Below, piece after piece: positions 18,091-27,771 of a DNA stretch of 64,000 nucleotides. The DNA is taken from contig CAIFEV010000002.1 in assembly GCA_903789615.1 (NCBI GenBank), forward strand, positions 1 to 64,000. The letters run 5' to 3'. The stretch is from an uncultured Lachnospiraceae bacterium (GTDB lineage: Bacteria > Bacillota > Clostridia > Lachnospirales > Lachnospiraceae). Numbering within the stretch: position 1 is the first letter of the stretch; every line of letters starts with the position of its first letter. The notes below the pieces were generated by a model, which saw only the letters and a list, made by a program, of their open reading frames with translations, did no database searches and had not been told where the DNA came from. The position numbers were made by a program, and so were the translations under genes.

Positions 18091-19236
18091 ATGTCGGAAC
18101 CGGATTTTAAAAACAAAAAACAGAAACGGGCAAAGCTCGGGCAGAAAACCGGTATAACCGGTATTGTGCTCAACTGTCTGCTGTTTCTTTTTAAACTTTC
18201 CGCGGGGCTTTTGTCCCACTCGATGTCCATTGTGTCGGACGCCGTCAACAACCTGACGGACGCCGGATCGTCCCTGCTCACGATGTACGGCTTCCGGCTC
18301 TCCATGAAGCCGGCCGACGAGGAGCACCCGCTGGGGCACGGGCGCTTTGAGTACATCACGGGACTTCTGATCTCCGTCATCATTCTTCTGGCCGGGTTTG
18401 ACCTGCTGCGCTCCTCGGTCTCCGACATCCTGGCGGGGAGTGAGGAGCCGGACATCACCGCTGTATCCTTTGCCGTGCTGACCGTGTCCATCGGCGTCAA
18501 GTTCTGGATGGCGCACTTCTACCGCAGCACCGGCAGAAAAATCGGCAGCACGGCGGTGGAAGCCGCGGCGGTGGATTCCCTTTCGGACTGCGTTGTGACC
18601 GGCGTGGTTCTGCTGTCCGCCGTGCTTAACGCCGCCGCCGGGATCAACATCGATGCCTGGGCAAGCCTCGTCGTGTCCGCTTTCATCCTCTGGTCCGGCT
18701 GGAAGGAACTGATGGAGACCTCAAGGCCGCTTCTGGGCAGCCGGCCGTCTGACGAACTGGTTCACGCCATTCTGTCCTCCGCCATGGAAGACAAAAGGAT
18801 CCTCGGCATCCACGACCTGGTCATTCACGATTACGGCCCGGGCAGGGAATTTGCCACGATGGACGCGGAACTTCCGGACAGCCTTACGTTTCGGGAATCG
18901 CATCTGATTGTCAATGAGGCGGAGCGCCGGGTTGAGAAAAAGACCGGTGTGGAGACGACCGTCCATGCGGACCCGGTGCGCGTCGGAGATGCGAAGAGCG
19001 ACGAGACGGAGCGGCTCATCCGAAATCTCCTGGTCATCGTCGACCCGGGGATGACGATGCATGATTTCGAGATTCAGGAGGAAGACGGAAAGCAGACTCT
19101 CTCCTTTGACGTCGTACCGTCGCCCGTCAATCAGGAGCCTGCCGCCAAGCTGAAGGACAAGCTCACAGAGGTGATCAAAAAACGCCTGCCGGATGTGAAT
19201 CTCGTGATCCGCATCGACCCGTTCAGCGTACGGTGA
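18091..19236 (+). CDS. Cation diffusion facilitator, predicted Mn(II) exporter
   Basis: A 381-aa CDF transporter with about six TM segments and a C-terminal cytoplasmic domain. The metal site can be read from two motifs. In TM2, N53 replaces the first Asp of the zinc-type DxxxD (NNLTD, N53 and D57). In TM5, D162 replaces the zinc-type His (DSLSD, D162 and D166). An N/D plus D/D site is the pattern described for Mn(II)-selective CDFs such as MntE, against DD/HD for Zn. The loop HPLGHGRFEY is also present. The ATG at 18091 follows GGAGGG. An extended -10 (TGGTATAAT) lies at 17998-18006. Confidence 0.88.
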   Translation: MSEPDFKNKKQKRAKLGQKTGITGIVLNCLLFLFKLSAGLLSHSMSIVSDAVNNLTDAGSSLLTMYGFRLSMKPADEEHPLGHGRFEYITGLLISVIILLAGFDLLRSSVSDILAGSEEPDITAVSFAVLTVSIGVKFWMAHFYRSTGRKIGSTAVEAAAVDSLSDCVVTGVVLLSAVLNAAAGINIDAWASLVVSAFILWSGWKELMETSRPLLGSRPSDELVHAILSSAMEDKRILGIHDLVIHDYGPGREFATMDAELPDSLTFRESHLIVNEAERRVEKKTGVETTVHADPVRVGDAKSDETERLIRNLLVIVDPGMTMHDFEIQEEDGKQTLSFDVVPSPVNQEPAAKLKDKLTEVIKKRLPDVNLVIRIDPFSVR

Positions 19237-19268
19237 ATTCCGGACGGCAGTGAGGGATGATGATGCCA

Positions 19269-19613
19269 TCACTTCATGAACTGATCGATGGCTTTATTGA
19301 GTTCGTCGAGTTCATGGCGGTCATTTTCGCGGATGGCATCCACGATGCAGTGGGATATGTGTTCCTTAAGCAGCTCTTTTCCGGCGTTGTCGACTGCCGC
19401 CCGCACGGCGGCGAGCTGAAGGAGGACTTCCGAACAGTCCCTTCCGGAATCCAGCATACCGCGGACCGAGTGAAGATGGCCCTCGGCCTTCGCGAGGCGC
19501 AGGGAAATCTTCCGGATCACCTCCGGGTCGTGTGTGTGCGTGTGCTCCGCGTGTGTATGCCCGCTGTGCTCCTGTTCCCCGTGTACATGTTCTTCTGTAT
19601 TCTCTTCCCGCAT
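19269..19613 (-). CDS. csoR: CsoR-type copper-sensing repressor with His-rich N-terminus
   Basis: A 114-aa all-helical DUF156 repressor. Cys60, His85 and Cys89 have the same spacing (25 and 4) as the C-H-C Cu(I) site of M. tuberculosis CsoR, so Cu(I) sensing is expected. The first 28 residues are unusually His-rich (GHTHAEHTHTH) and could bind extra metal. The ATG at 19613 follows AAAGGA; the longer frame includes a terminator and is not credible. It converges on the CDF gene, and no copper ATPase or chaperone is nearby. Confidence 0.85.
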   Translation of the reverse strand: MREENTEEHVHGEQEHSGHTHAEHTHTHDPEVIRKISLRLAKAEGHLHSVRGMLDSGRDCSEVLLQLAAVRAAVDNAGKELLKEHISHCIVDAIRENDRHELDELNKAIDQFMK

Positions 19614-19639
19614 GGTAAATTTCCTTTTCACTGCCTTTT

Positions 19640-19680
19640 GTACAAACAAAGGCCGGGGAAGGCATCTGCCCTCTCCGGCC
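19640..19680 (-). terminator. Terminator of the stomatin gene
   Basis: Minus strand stem GGCCGGAGAGGGC with GCCTTCCCCGGCC, followed by TTTGTTTGT. It sits 22 nt past the stomatin stop and just before the csoR ribosome site, so csoR may have its own promoter here or rely on readthrough. Confidence 0.75.
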
Positions 19681-19701
19681 TGGGTTTCCCGGATTTCCGG
19701 A

Positions 19702-20781
19702 TTATTCTTCGCCGTCCTTTTCATCCTTCGGTCTGTAGTCTCTGTCAAGCGCCCTCGGATCGGACACATCCATATTGATCGCCTCGCTTGCCATCGCGGC
19801 GGCTACGCCTCCGCGGCTGGTCTGCGGCGTGATGCACGGGTCAGCCTTCGGCTGCGGCTTTTTGCGCGGTCTGTCATCCGGCTTAATCGCGTCACCGATT
19901 CCCAGAGCCTCGCCGGCAACGCCCAGTGTCTCCACCGCCTTCGTGATATCCGACGGCATGAAGATCTTCGTCGCCCGGCCGTCCGCCACGTCCTTCAAGG
20001 CCTGAAGCCCCTTGTATTTCAGGACGCCGTCGGAAATTTCGGCGTCATTGAGCATCCTGATACCATGTGACTCCGCCTCGTAAACGAGCTGGATCGACTT
20101 CGCGCGGCCCTCTGCCAGGGCAACCTGCGCATCGCGCTCCGCCTCCGCGGCCAGGATCTTGGCCCGCTTGTCGCCTTCCGCCCGGGAAACGACCGCCTCC
20201 TGGTGCGCCTGTGCCTCCAGGACCGTCTGCCGTCTCTCTCGCTCGGCGCGCATCTGCTTGGTCATGACCTCCTCGATCTCCTTCGGAGGCTGGATGTTCT
20301 TGATCTCCACGCGGGTCACCTTGATGCCCCACGCGTCCGTCGCCTGATCCAGCACCTGCTGCATCCGCGCGTTGATGGACTCGCGCGACGTGAGCGTCTG
20401 GTCAAGCTCCATGTCGCCGATGATCGAACGCAGCGTCGTCGCCGACAGATTCTGCAGGCCGGCCATCGGATTTTCGACTCCGTACGTGTAGAGCTTTGGG
20501 TCAAAGACCTTCATGAACACGACCGAGTCGATCTGCATCGTCACGTTATCCTTCGTGATGACCGGCTGCGGCGGAAAATCCAGCACCTGCTCCTTCAGCG
20601 ATACCGTGCGCACAATCCGCTCGATGAACGGCGTCTTGATGTGAAGTCCCGCATTCCAGGTCGTCTTGTACTTTCCCAGCCGCTCGATGACAAATGCGTG
20701 CGCCTGCGGAACGATCCGGATGTTCGTGAAGACCAGGATCAGTACGAAGACAACGATGATTGCCAGTATAACCAGTCCCAT
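19702..20781 (-). CDS. SPFH/stomatin-like membrane protein (QmcA type)
   Basis: A 359-aa protein with one N-terminal TM segment (about 2-22), the SPFH/band 7 domain (about 25-185; FVIERLGKYKTTWNAGLH), a long Ala/Glu/Arg-rich coiled coil (about 185-240) and a charged, disordered C-terminal tail. Such proteins form membrane scaffolds that organise proteases or transporters. There is no NfeD partner next to it. GGAGG precedes the ATG. It is 22 nt downstream of ptsI on the same strand and probably shares its transcript. Confidence 0.9.
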   Translation of the reverse strand: MGLVILAIIVVFVLILVFTNIRIVPQAHAFVIERLGKYKTTWNAGLHIKTPFIERIVRTVSLKEQVLDFPPQPVITKDNVTMQIDSVVFMKVFDPKLYTYGVENPMAGLQNLSATTLRSIIGDMELDQTLTSRESINARMQQVLDQATDAWGIKVTRVEIKNIQPPKEIEEVMTKQMRAERERRQTVLEAQAHQEAVVSRAEGDKRAKILAAEAERDAQVALAEGRAKSIQLVYEAESHGIRMLNDAEISDGVLKYKGLQALKDVADGRATKIFMPSDITKAVETLGVAGEALGIGDAIKPDDRPRKKPQPKADPCITPQTSRGGVAAAMASEAINMDVSDPRALDRDYRPKDEKDGEE

Positions 20782-20803
20782 AGCTTTCCTCCCCCGGAAG
20801 GCC

Positions 20804-22441
20804 TTACAGTTCCTCCCTCATGTCGGTCCGGATCACCTGATCCCGCAGTTTCAGAACCAGACTCGGCGATACGGAAAGTTCGTCGATTCCCATTTTTAAG
20901 AATGTCCTGGTCAGCTCCGGATCTGCCCCCAGCTCTCCGCAGATGCCGATCCACTTGCCGTATTTGTGGGCGCTGTCCGCGGCCATCTTAATCAGCTTCA
21001 GAACAGCCGGATGGTGCGTGTCCAGGAACGGGTCGAGCTTGCGGTTCACCCGGTCGATTGCCAGCGTGTACTGCGTCAGATCATTGGTCCCGACGCTGAA
21101 GAAATCGACTTCCTGTGCCAGATCATCAGCGATCAGCGCCGCCGCCGGAGTCTCAATCATGATGCCCAGTTCCACGTCATCCTTGTAGGGAATGCCGTCG
21201 GCCTTCAGAGACGCCTTGACTTCCTCGCAGATCTGCTTGATTTTTCTGACTTCCGAGACCGATATGATCATCGGAAACATTATAGAAATATTACCATACA
21301 TCGCCGCCCGGTACAAAGCCCGCAGCTGCGTTTTGAAAATCTCCGGCCTCGTCAGGCAGATGCGGATTGCCCGGTAGCCGAGCGCCGGATTCTCCTCGTG
21401 TTCCAGATTAAAGTATGCGCACTGCTTGTCCGCGCCGATGTCCAGTGTGCGGATGATGACCTTCTTCCCGGCCATGTTCTCAGCCACCTGCCGGTACGCC
21501 GCAAACTGTGTGTCCTCGCCCGGGAAATCCTCACTCTGCAGATACAGGAACTCACTGCGGAACAGGCCGATGCCCTCGGCGTCATTTTCCATGACTTTTG
21601 CGACATCAGCCGGGCTGCCGATGTTGGCAAAGATTTTGATCTTCTGCCCGTCAAGTGTCACTGTCTCGCGGCCCTTGAGCTGCGCCAGAAGCGCCTTGCG
21701 CTCATCGTATCCTTTTTTAATTTTTCTGTACTTATCCAGCGTCTCCTCGTCCGGATCGATGATAACCTCACCGGACGCGCCGTCCACGATGGCAGTCTTG
21801 CCATCTGCCTCTTCTGTCAGGTCTCCTCCCAGCCCGATGACAGCAGGAATGCCCATGCTGCGGGCCAGAATGGCGGTGTGCGAGCTGGCCGAACCCTGCT
21901 GCAGAATAAAGCCCATCACCTTGCTCTTGTCCAGCTGGACTGTCTCCGACGGCGCCAGGTCATCGGCCGCGATGATGTAGCGGTCGTCCTCCAGTTCATT
22001 GTCCCTTCCGGCACCGCTGAGTATCCGCACGAGACGGTCCGAGATGTCCTTTACGTCCGCCGCGCGGCCCCGCATGTACTCATCGTCCATCGCCAGAAAC
22101 ATGGACGAGAAATTGTCCGCTGTCGTGCCGATTGCGTACTCGGCGTTGATTTCCTGCGTGCGGATGATGTTCTCGACCGACTCCGTGTAGTCCTGGTCCT
22201 CCATCATCATCTGATGCACTTCAAAAATCGCCGCGTCCGCCTCGCCGACCGACTTAACCGCTTTCTCGTGAAGCTCCTGCAGTTCCCTCAGGCCCTCTGC
22301 CTGCGCATCATGGAACCGCTTCACTTCCGCCTCCGTATCGCTTACATGGTACCGCTTGATCACACTCCTGGCCCTGCGGTAGAAATGAATCTTTCCGATG
22401 CAAACATCATTGAAGACGCTTTTCCCTTTCAGTTTGATCAT
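20804..22441 (-). CDS. ptsI: PTS enzyme I (phosphoenolpyruvate-protein phosphotransferase)
   Basis: Takes phosphate from PEP and passes it to HPr. The 545-aa protein has the phospho-His motif GSASSHTAILARSMGIPA, the PEP-binding GIGLFRSEFLY and the C-terminal signature VGTNDLTQYTLA. The ATG at 22441 was chosen because GGGAGG precedes it and the residues upstream are not conserved. Unlike in many Firmicutes, ptsH is not adjacent: it lies 23 kb away at 45422-45679. Confidence 0.96.
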   Translation of the reverse strand: MIKLKGKSVFNDVCIGKIHFYRRARSVIKRYHVSDTEAEVKRFHDAQAEGLRELQELHEKAVKSVGEADAAIFEVHQMMMEDQDYTESVENIIRTQEINAEYAIGTTADNFSSMFLAMDDEYMRGRAADVKDISDRLVRILSGAGRDNELEDDRYIIAADDLAPSETVQLDKSKVMGFILQQGSASSHTAILARSMGIPAVIGLGGDLTEEADGKTAIVDGASGEVIIDPDEETLDKYRKIKKGYDERKALLAQLKGRETVTLDGQKIKIFANIGSPADVAKVMENDAEGIGLFRSEFLYLQSEDFPGEDTQFAAYRQVAENMAGKKVIIRTLDIGADKQCAYFNLEHEENPALGYRAIRICLTRPEIFKTQLRALYRAAMYGNISIMFPMIISVSEVRKIKQICEEVKASLKADGIPYKDDVELGIMIETPAAALIADDLAQEVDFFSVGTNDLTQYTLAIDRVNRKLDPFLDTHHPAVLKLIKMAADSAHKYGKWIGICGELGADPELTRTFLKMGIDELSVSPSLVLKLRDQVIRTDMREEL

Positions 22442-22561
22442 ATCCGACTGCCTCCCACGAGCTGAATCTCTATATAAACTATAGCAAAAAAGCTCCCGGC
22501 GGTAAATATCCTGTTCCCGGCAAAAAGCTGCGCGCCAGTTCCCCAAGGACAGGCAGAGTGC

Positions 22562-23305
22562 TTAAACGCTCAGCTTCTTCTCCATCAGGGAACTTGCGAG
22601 GAAGAAAAACAAAACAACACAGGCTGCATCCATGCAGGCAGCCACGGCAAACTGATACGCCTCCGGCACCACCGCCGTGACGCGCCCGGTAATGCTGATG
22701 AACGCGATGAAAAGGATGACAAATATCAGCAGGGAAAACCATACGCCGCCCTTCCGGCCGTTCAGAACGGTCGACTGCACGATCTCCGCGAAGAAGTACG
22801 CCATGAGAACCGACAGGATAAAGCCATATGTCATTCCGATTATCTTTGCCGCAAAAAGGACAAGGTCTGATACAGAGAAACCAGCGCCTCCGACGGAAGA
22901 CAGCAGTGCGCTTAAGAGTCCCTCCGTGGCTCCGGAGGCGCGGTAGAGAATGCCTGCGTCCACACAGGAGAAAATCCCGAAGACCACTCCCTGCACGGCC
23001 AGCCAGATGATGGCAGTTAAAATCTTGGCCCCGAGAATGCTCTTCGGGCTTCTCGGCGTCAGAAACAGCATATAGCTCTGCTTCGTATTGAGCTCGCGGT
23101 ACAAAAGATCCGCGCTCTGAAACGGGACCAGAAGAAATCCCGCAGCCGCAGCGCAGGTCAGAACAATGCTTCCGGTCAGAAGAACACTGTCCGCCCAAAG
23201 CACGCTTCCCAGAAGGAACGCCCCTTCTCCGATCGCCGCAATAATGAGAATCACCAGGTTCAAAACCTTTGTCTTTCGGAATTCATATTTTAACAGCGCA
23301 GCCAT
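22562..23305 (-). CDS. ABC-2-type transporter permease
   Basis: A 247-aa membrane protein with about six hydrophobic segments and charged residues before the first (ALLKYEFRKTK), as in small ABC-2 permeases. It follows the ABC ATPase (23392-24078) and the GntR repressor on the same strand, forming a YtrA-type regulator-ATPase-permease cassette. The substrate is unknown; such sets often respond to cell-envelope stress or peptide antibiotics. Confidence 0.8.
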   Translation of the reverse strand: MAALLKYEFRKTKVLNLVILIIAAIGEGAFLLGSVLWADSVLLTGSIVLTCAAAAGFLLVPFQSADLLYRELNTKQSYMLFLTPRSPKSILGAKILTAIIWLAVQGVVFGIFSCVDAGILYRASGATEGLLSALLSSVGGAGFSVSDLVLFAAKIIGMTYGFILSVLMAYFFAEIVQSTVLNGRKGGVWFSLLIFVILFIAFISITGRVTAVVPEAYQFAVAACMDAACVVLFFFLASSLMEKKLSV

Positions 23306-23391
23306 ATAGTAAACCTCATTTCTTTCAAGTGCATCCCGGCATCTGCCGGAAACATCTGTGATTTGTGATTTTTCTTTTTTACTCCGCGCGC

Positions 23392-24078
23392 TCAGCGCAT
23401 CAGAAGGCGGTAACGGTCCGCCAGGGACTGCCCGTCCGTGTCCCTAAGTTCCTCCGTGTCCCGGGTTTCCAGGATTTTCCCGTCCCGGATAAAAACCGCC
23501 GTGCTCGCGATGGACTCGACCTCCTCCACCAGGTGGCTGGAAAGCACGATGGCCGCGTCCGGCGTCATGGCGGCGATCACCGTGTCAAGTACCTGGTCTC
23601 TTGCCACCAGGTCGATTCCGTTAAGCGGTTCGTCAAGAAGATAGACAGACGCGTATCGCGATAAGGCCGCCGCCAGACGCAGCTTCGCGTTCATGCCCGA
23701 GGACAGATCCCGCACGCGCGCGTCCGGTGCCAGATCAAGTCTTGCCAGCATTTCCCTGAATTTCCCCTCGTCAAAATCCTCAAAGAAATCACGGTAATAC
23801 GTGCCGACATCCGCGACCCGCATCCAGTTGTAAAAGTAGGACTCCGTCGGCATGTAGGAAATCTTCTTCCGGCTTTCAATGCCGACCGGCTCTCCATCCC
23901 AGTACACATTCCCGGAGGTTGGCTTCGTGAGCGTCGCGGCGATCTTCATCCAGGTCGTCTTGCCGCTGCCGTTCGGCCCGAGGAGCAGGTACGTTTTTCC
24001 CGGCTCGATGGTAAATGAAACGTCGTCTACGGCTGTCTTGGAGCCGAATTTTTTTACCAGATTTTTTGTCTCAAGCAT
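23392..24078 (-). CDS. ABC transporter ATP-binding protein
   Basis: A 228-aa ATPase with Walker A GPNGSGKTT, the signature LSSGMNAKLRLA (a variant of LSGGQ), Walker B VYLLDEPLNGID and switch His in SSHLVEE. It overlaps the GntR gene by 8 nt, and the start ATG at 24078 is inside that overlap. It pairs with the permease 86 nt downstream. Confidence 0.92.
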   Translation of the reverse strand: MLETKNLVKKFGSKTAVDDVSFTIEPGKTYLLLGPNGSGKTTWMKIAATLTKPTSGNVYWDGEPVGIESRKKISYMPTESYFYNWMRVADVGTYYRDFFEDFDEGKFREMLARLDLAPDARVRDLSSGMNAKLRLAAALSRYASVYLLDEPLNGIDLVARDQVLDTVIAAMTPDAAIVLSSHLVEEVESIASTAVFIRDGKILETRDTEELRDTDGQSLADRYRLLMR

Positions 24079-24478
24079 CTGTCTTTTCCTTTCTGTTTCC
24101 TGCATCTTCTTTTGTCTTTTCTTCCGGATCGCTCCATGCGGCAAGGATTTTCAGGAGCTCTTCCCGGTCAAATCCCAGGCCTGTCATCTCCCGGACATAC
24201 TGCGCGGTGTAACCGTCTGCCATCTCGCGAAGCATGGTGTCTTTGAGCTGCGGGTCATCGCGCACATAGGTCCCCATGCCTCGGCGGGTTTCCGCCACTT
24301 CCTGCGCCTCAAGCACCTGATAGACGCGCGCGGCCGTGTTCGGGTTGATCCGGTAACTGACCGCAAGATCCCGGCAGGACGGGAGCTTGTCCCCCGGATG
24401 GATCGTCCCGGAGGCTATTTCTTTTTTTATGGCTGTCACAACCTGCTGATAAATAGGCAGCGATGCGTCAAACTGCAT
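24071..24478 (-). CDS. GntR-family regulator, YtrA subfamily
   Basis: A 135-aa repressor with an N-terminal winged HTH (about 8-75; LPIYQQVVTAIKKEI, then KLPSCRDLAVSYRINPNTA) and only a short C-terminal helical tail, which defines the YtrA group. It probably represses its own transcript, including the ABC pair, through the dyad at 24494-24510. GGAG precedes the ATG. Confidence 0.92.
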   Translation of the reverse strand: MQFDASLPIYQQVVTAIKKEIASGTIHPGDKLPSCRDLAVSYRINPNTAARVYQVLEAQEVAETRRGMGTYVRDDPQLKDTMLREMADGYTAQYVREMTGLGFDREELLKILAAWSDPEEKTKEDAGNRKEKTDA

Positions 24479-24493
24479 ATCGGCTCCTTTCTT

Positions 24494-24545
24494 GTACTAT
24501 ATTAGTGTACTATCTATATAATACACGCAGATGCTGAAATGTCAA
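24494..24545 (-). promoter_or_regulatory. Promoter and likely operator of the GntR-ABC cassette
   Basis: Minus strand -35 TTGACA (24540-24545), 16-bp spacer, -10 TATTAT (24518-24523). Just downstream lies an imperfect dyad with GTAC half-sites (GTACACTAATATAGTAC, 24494-24510), placed where a repressor would block the start site. Autorepression by the GntR protein is an inference. Confidence 0.7.
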
Positions 24546-24610
24546 CTGCAGATTTGCGGCTTTCTCATTCTTCGCACAGGGCATATTTTTATGGATATTT
24601 TGGCAGGTAC

Positions 24611-24639
24611 TTGAATCTGTCATGCCGGTACTTTATAAT
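24611..24639 (+). promoter_or_regulatory. Promoter of the 88-aa orphan gene
   Basis: -35 TTGAAT (24611-24616), 17-bp spacer, perfect -10 TATAAT (24634-24639), about 85 nt before the ATG of the small gene. Confidence 0.75.
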
Positions 24640-24724
24640 TATTATAGTAAATTTAAAAAAAGTATCGTGAATAACTGATATGCTCTGCGCCTCTTTCATC
24701 CCGGGACTTTTGAAGGGAGAAACT

Positions 24725-24991
24725 ATGCGATGTAATGCGGAAGTATTTGTCACCATGAATGCGCTTCTCTTCGGTACCATCCTGCAGGCTCTCCGGCGGG
24801 AGAAGATCCCCTATGACACAAGGCAGGTGCCGACAGGTCTCAGCAACCGCGGGGGCAACATGGCAGGGAGCCTGGGTGAATGTGCGGATTTCAATGTTTT
24901 ATTTTACGTATATGTTCCGAAAAAAATGAAAGAACAGGCCCAGGAAACAATTGCCGCTGCCCAGCACGAATTCAGCCTGCAGCGGTATTAA
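24725..24991 (+). CDS. Small conserved-looking protein, function unknown
   Basis: An 88-aa protein with a good ribosome site (AAGGGAG) and a strong promoter. It looks like a compact alpha/beta fold: strand (CNAEVFVTM), amphipathic helix (GTILQALRREKI), a Gly/Asn-rich loop (TGLSNRGGNMAGSLGECADFN), strand (VLFYVYV) and a charged helix. This order recalls the small PII-like/DUF2007 type of signal-sensing domains, but I do not recognise a family. It is monocistronic between the GntR cassette and the patatin terminator. Confidence 0.65.
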   Translation: MRCNAEVFVTMNALLFGTILQALRREKIPYDTRQVPTGLSNRGGNMAGSLGECADFNVLFYVYVPKKMKEQAQETIAAAQHEFSLQRY

Positions 24992-24997
24992 AGCCAC

Positions 24998-25046
24998 CAA
25001 AAAAATACCGGCCAGAGAAAACAGTTCTCTCCCCCGGCCGGTATTG
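24998..25046 (-). terminator. Terminator ending the ATP synthase-patatin transcript
   Basis: Arms ATACCGGCC and GGCCGGTAT enclose an inner AGAGAA/TTCTCT stem. On the minus strand a run of seven T follows directly. It lies between the convergent small gene and the patatin gene. Confidence 0.88.
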
Positions 25047-25065
25047 TCATACAGTTTATTCTTTT

Positions 25066-25908
25066 TTATGCTTTTGCGCGCACAAAGTCCACAATCGGAT
25101 CTGCGGACTGATATCCCATGCGGTAAAGATTTTTGATGGCCTCCCTGTCCTGCGTCAGTGTCTTCATGCGGCCTGTCGAATACGGCGCGATGATGAGGAC
25201 TCTGCCTTCCTTCTCGCAGCGCTTGCAAAAATCCAGCTGCTGATTGTAGACTCTCGCGCGCTGGCGCAGATCCTCCGCGGACTTCGGGAACTTTCTGAGT
25301 CCGAGCGCCATGCGGCGGTCAGCCGTGTCCGTGCGGTAAAAATTGCGCGGTTTCGTCAGGATAACCACAACCTTGTCGCAGCCGTCGTCGAATGCTTTCT
25401 GAAGCGGAATCGGATCAGACAGTCCTCCGTCGTAGTAAAAACGGCCCTTCACCGGGTAGGGGCGGTCGATCACCGGCACGCAGCAGGACGCCTTGACGAT
25501 GTTGTAATTGTCCTTCTTCATGTCCGTTTTCGTGAAATAATGCGGTCTCCCGGAACGCGCATCCGTCGCCACCACAATCAGCTTTCTGTCAGAAGCTGCA
25601 ATCGCATCATAATCCAGCGGGTACTCGCCGTCGGAGTCACTCAGGGTGCTGTAGATATAGTCCAGATTGACGTAATACCCGTTCTTCAGGAAGTTGCTCC
25701 AGCCCATATATTCGCGGCGGAACCCGTAATCCGTGTAGAACTTGTAGTTGCGACCCGCCTGTCCGGCGACATAGGACGCGACATTTGCGGCTCCGGCAGA
25801 AACGCCCGCGCAGTAGTCGAAATTGATCTGGTGCTGCATGCAGTAGTCCAGCACACCGGCCCCGAAGGCACCCCTCGTGCCTCCGCCCACATCGATGACT
25901 CCAATCAT
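25066..25908 (-). CDS. Patatin-like phospholipase
   Basis: A 280-aa patatin-fold lipid hydrolase. It has the oxyanion loop VGGGTRGAFGAGVLD, the nucleophile elbow GVSAG and the catalytic Asp in DGGLSDPIPL. No signal peptide or TM segment is seen, so it acts in the cytoplasm or at the inner membrane face. The ATG at 25908 follows AAAGGGA. It starts 11 nt after the atpC stop with no terminator between, so it should be transcribed with the ATP synthase operon. Confidence 0.9.
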   Translation of the reverse strand: MIGVIDVGGGTRGAFGAGVLDYCMQHQINFDYCAGVSAGAANVASYVAGQAGRNYKFYTDYGFRREYMGWSNFLKNGYYVNLDYIYSTLSDSDGEYPLDYDAIAASDRKLIVVATDARSGRPHYFTKTDMKKDNYNIVKASCCVPVIDRPYPVKGRFYYDGGLSDPIPLQKAFDDGCDKVVVILTKPRNFYRTDTADRRMALGLRKFPKSAEDLRQRARVYNQQLDFCKRCEKEGRVLIIAPYSTGRMKTLTQDREAIKNLYRMGYQSADPIVDFVRAKA

Positions 25909-25919
25909 AGTTATCCCTT

Positions 25920-26336
25920 TTACCTGGCCTGATATTTCCCGGCCGTCTTCAGTCTTGCCATGGCGCGCGCCATCGCGGCGCGGTTCATGTGGTACTCCAC
26001 GATACTCTGCTTGTTGATCATGCGCTCGCGCGCCCGCTCCAGTGCCTCCTGGGCGCGGTATACGTCGATCTCCTCCGGCTTCTCGCAGGAGTACACAATC
26101 ATCGTGACTACGTTGTCCTTCACCTCGACAAATCCATGCGAGACCGCCGCGCTCCGCCACGTCTCATCGCCCGGCAGCTGGTAGCGCATCGTTCCGTTCT
26201 GCACTGCCGCCGTCATGGTCTCGTGGTGGGCGAGGACCTCGATATCGCCCTGAAATCCCGGGAAGATCAGCTTCTCACAGGGCCCGTCATAGAATTTCCT
26301 GTCACAGCAAAAGACCTTAAAGGTAAATTCTGCCAT
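25920..26336 (-). CDS. atpC: ATP synthase F1 epsilon subunit
   Basis: A rotor subunit that links gamma to the c-ring and can inhibit ATP hydrolysis. At 138 aa it has the N-terminal beta-sandwich (FPGFQGDIEVLAHHETM) and a C-terminal helical pair (EALERARERMINKQS). It follows atpD by 13 nt in standard order. Confidence 0.94.
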   Translation of the reverse strand: MAEFTFKVFCCDRKFYDGPCEKLIFPGFQGDIEVLAHHETMTAAVQNGTMRYQLPGDETWRSAAVSHGFVEVKDNVVTMIVYSCEKPEEIDVYRAQEALERARERMINKQSIVEYHMNRAAMARAMARLKTAGKYQAR

Positions 26337-26349
26337 TGCTTCCGGTGCC

Positions 26350-27756
<1,407 letters not shown>

Positions 27757-27771
27757 TCATATCCTCATTCC

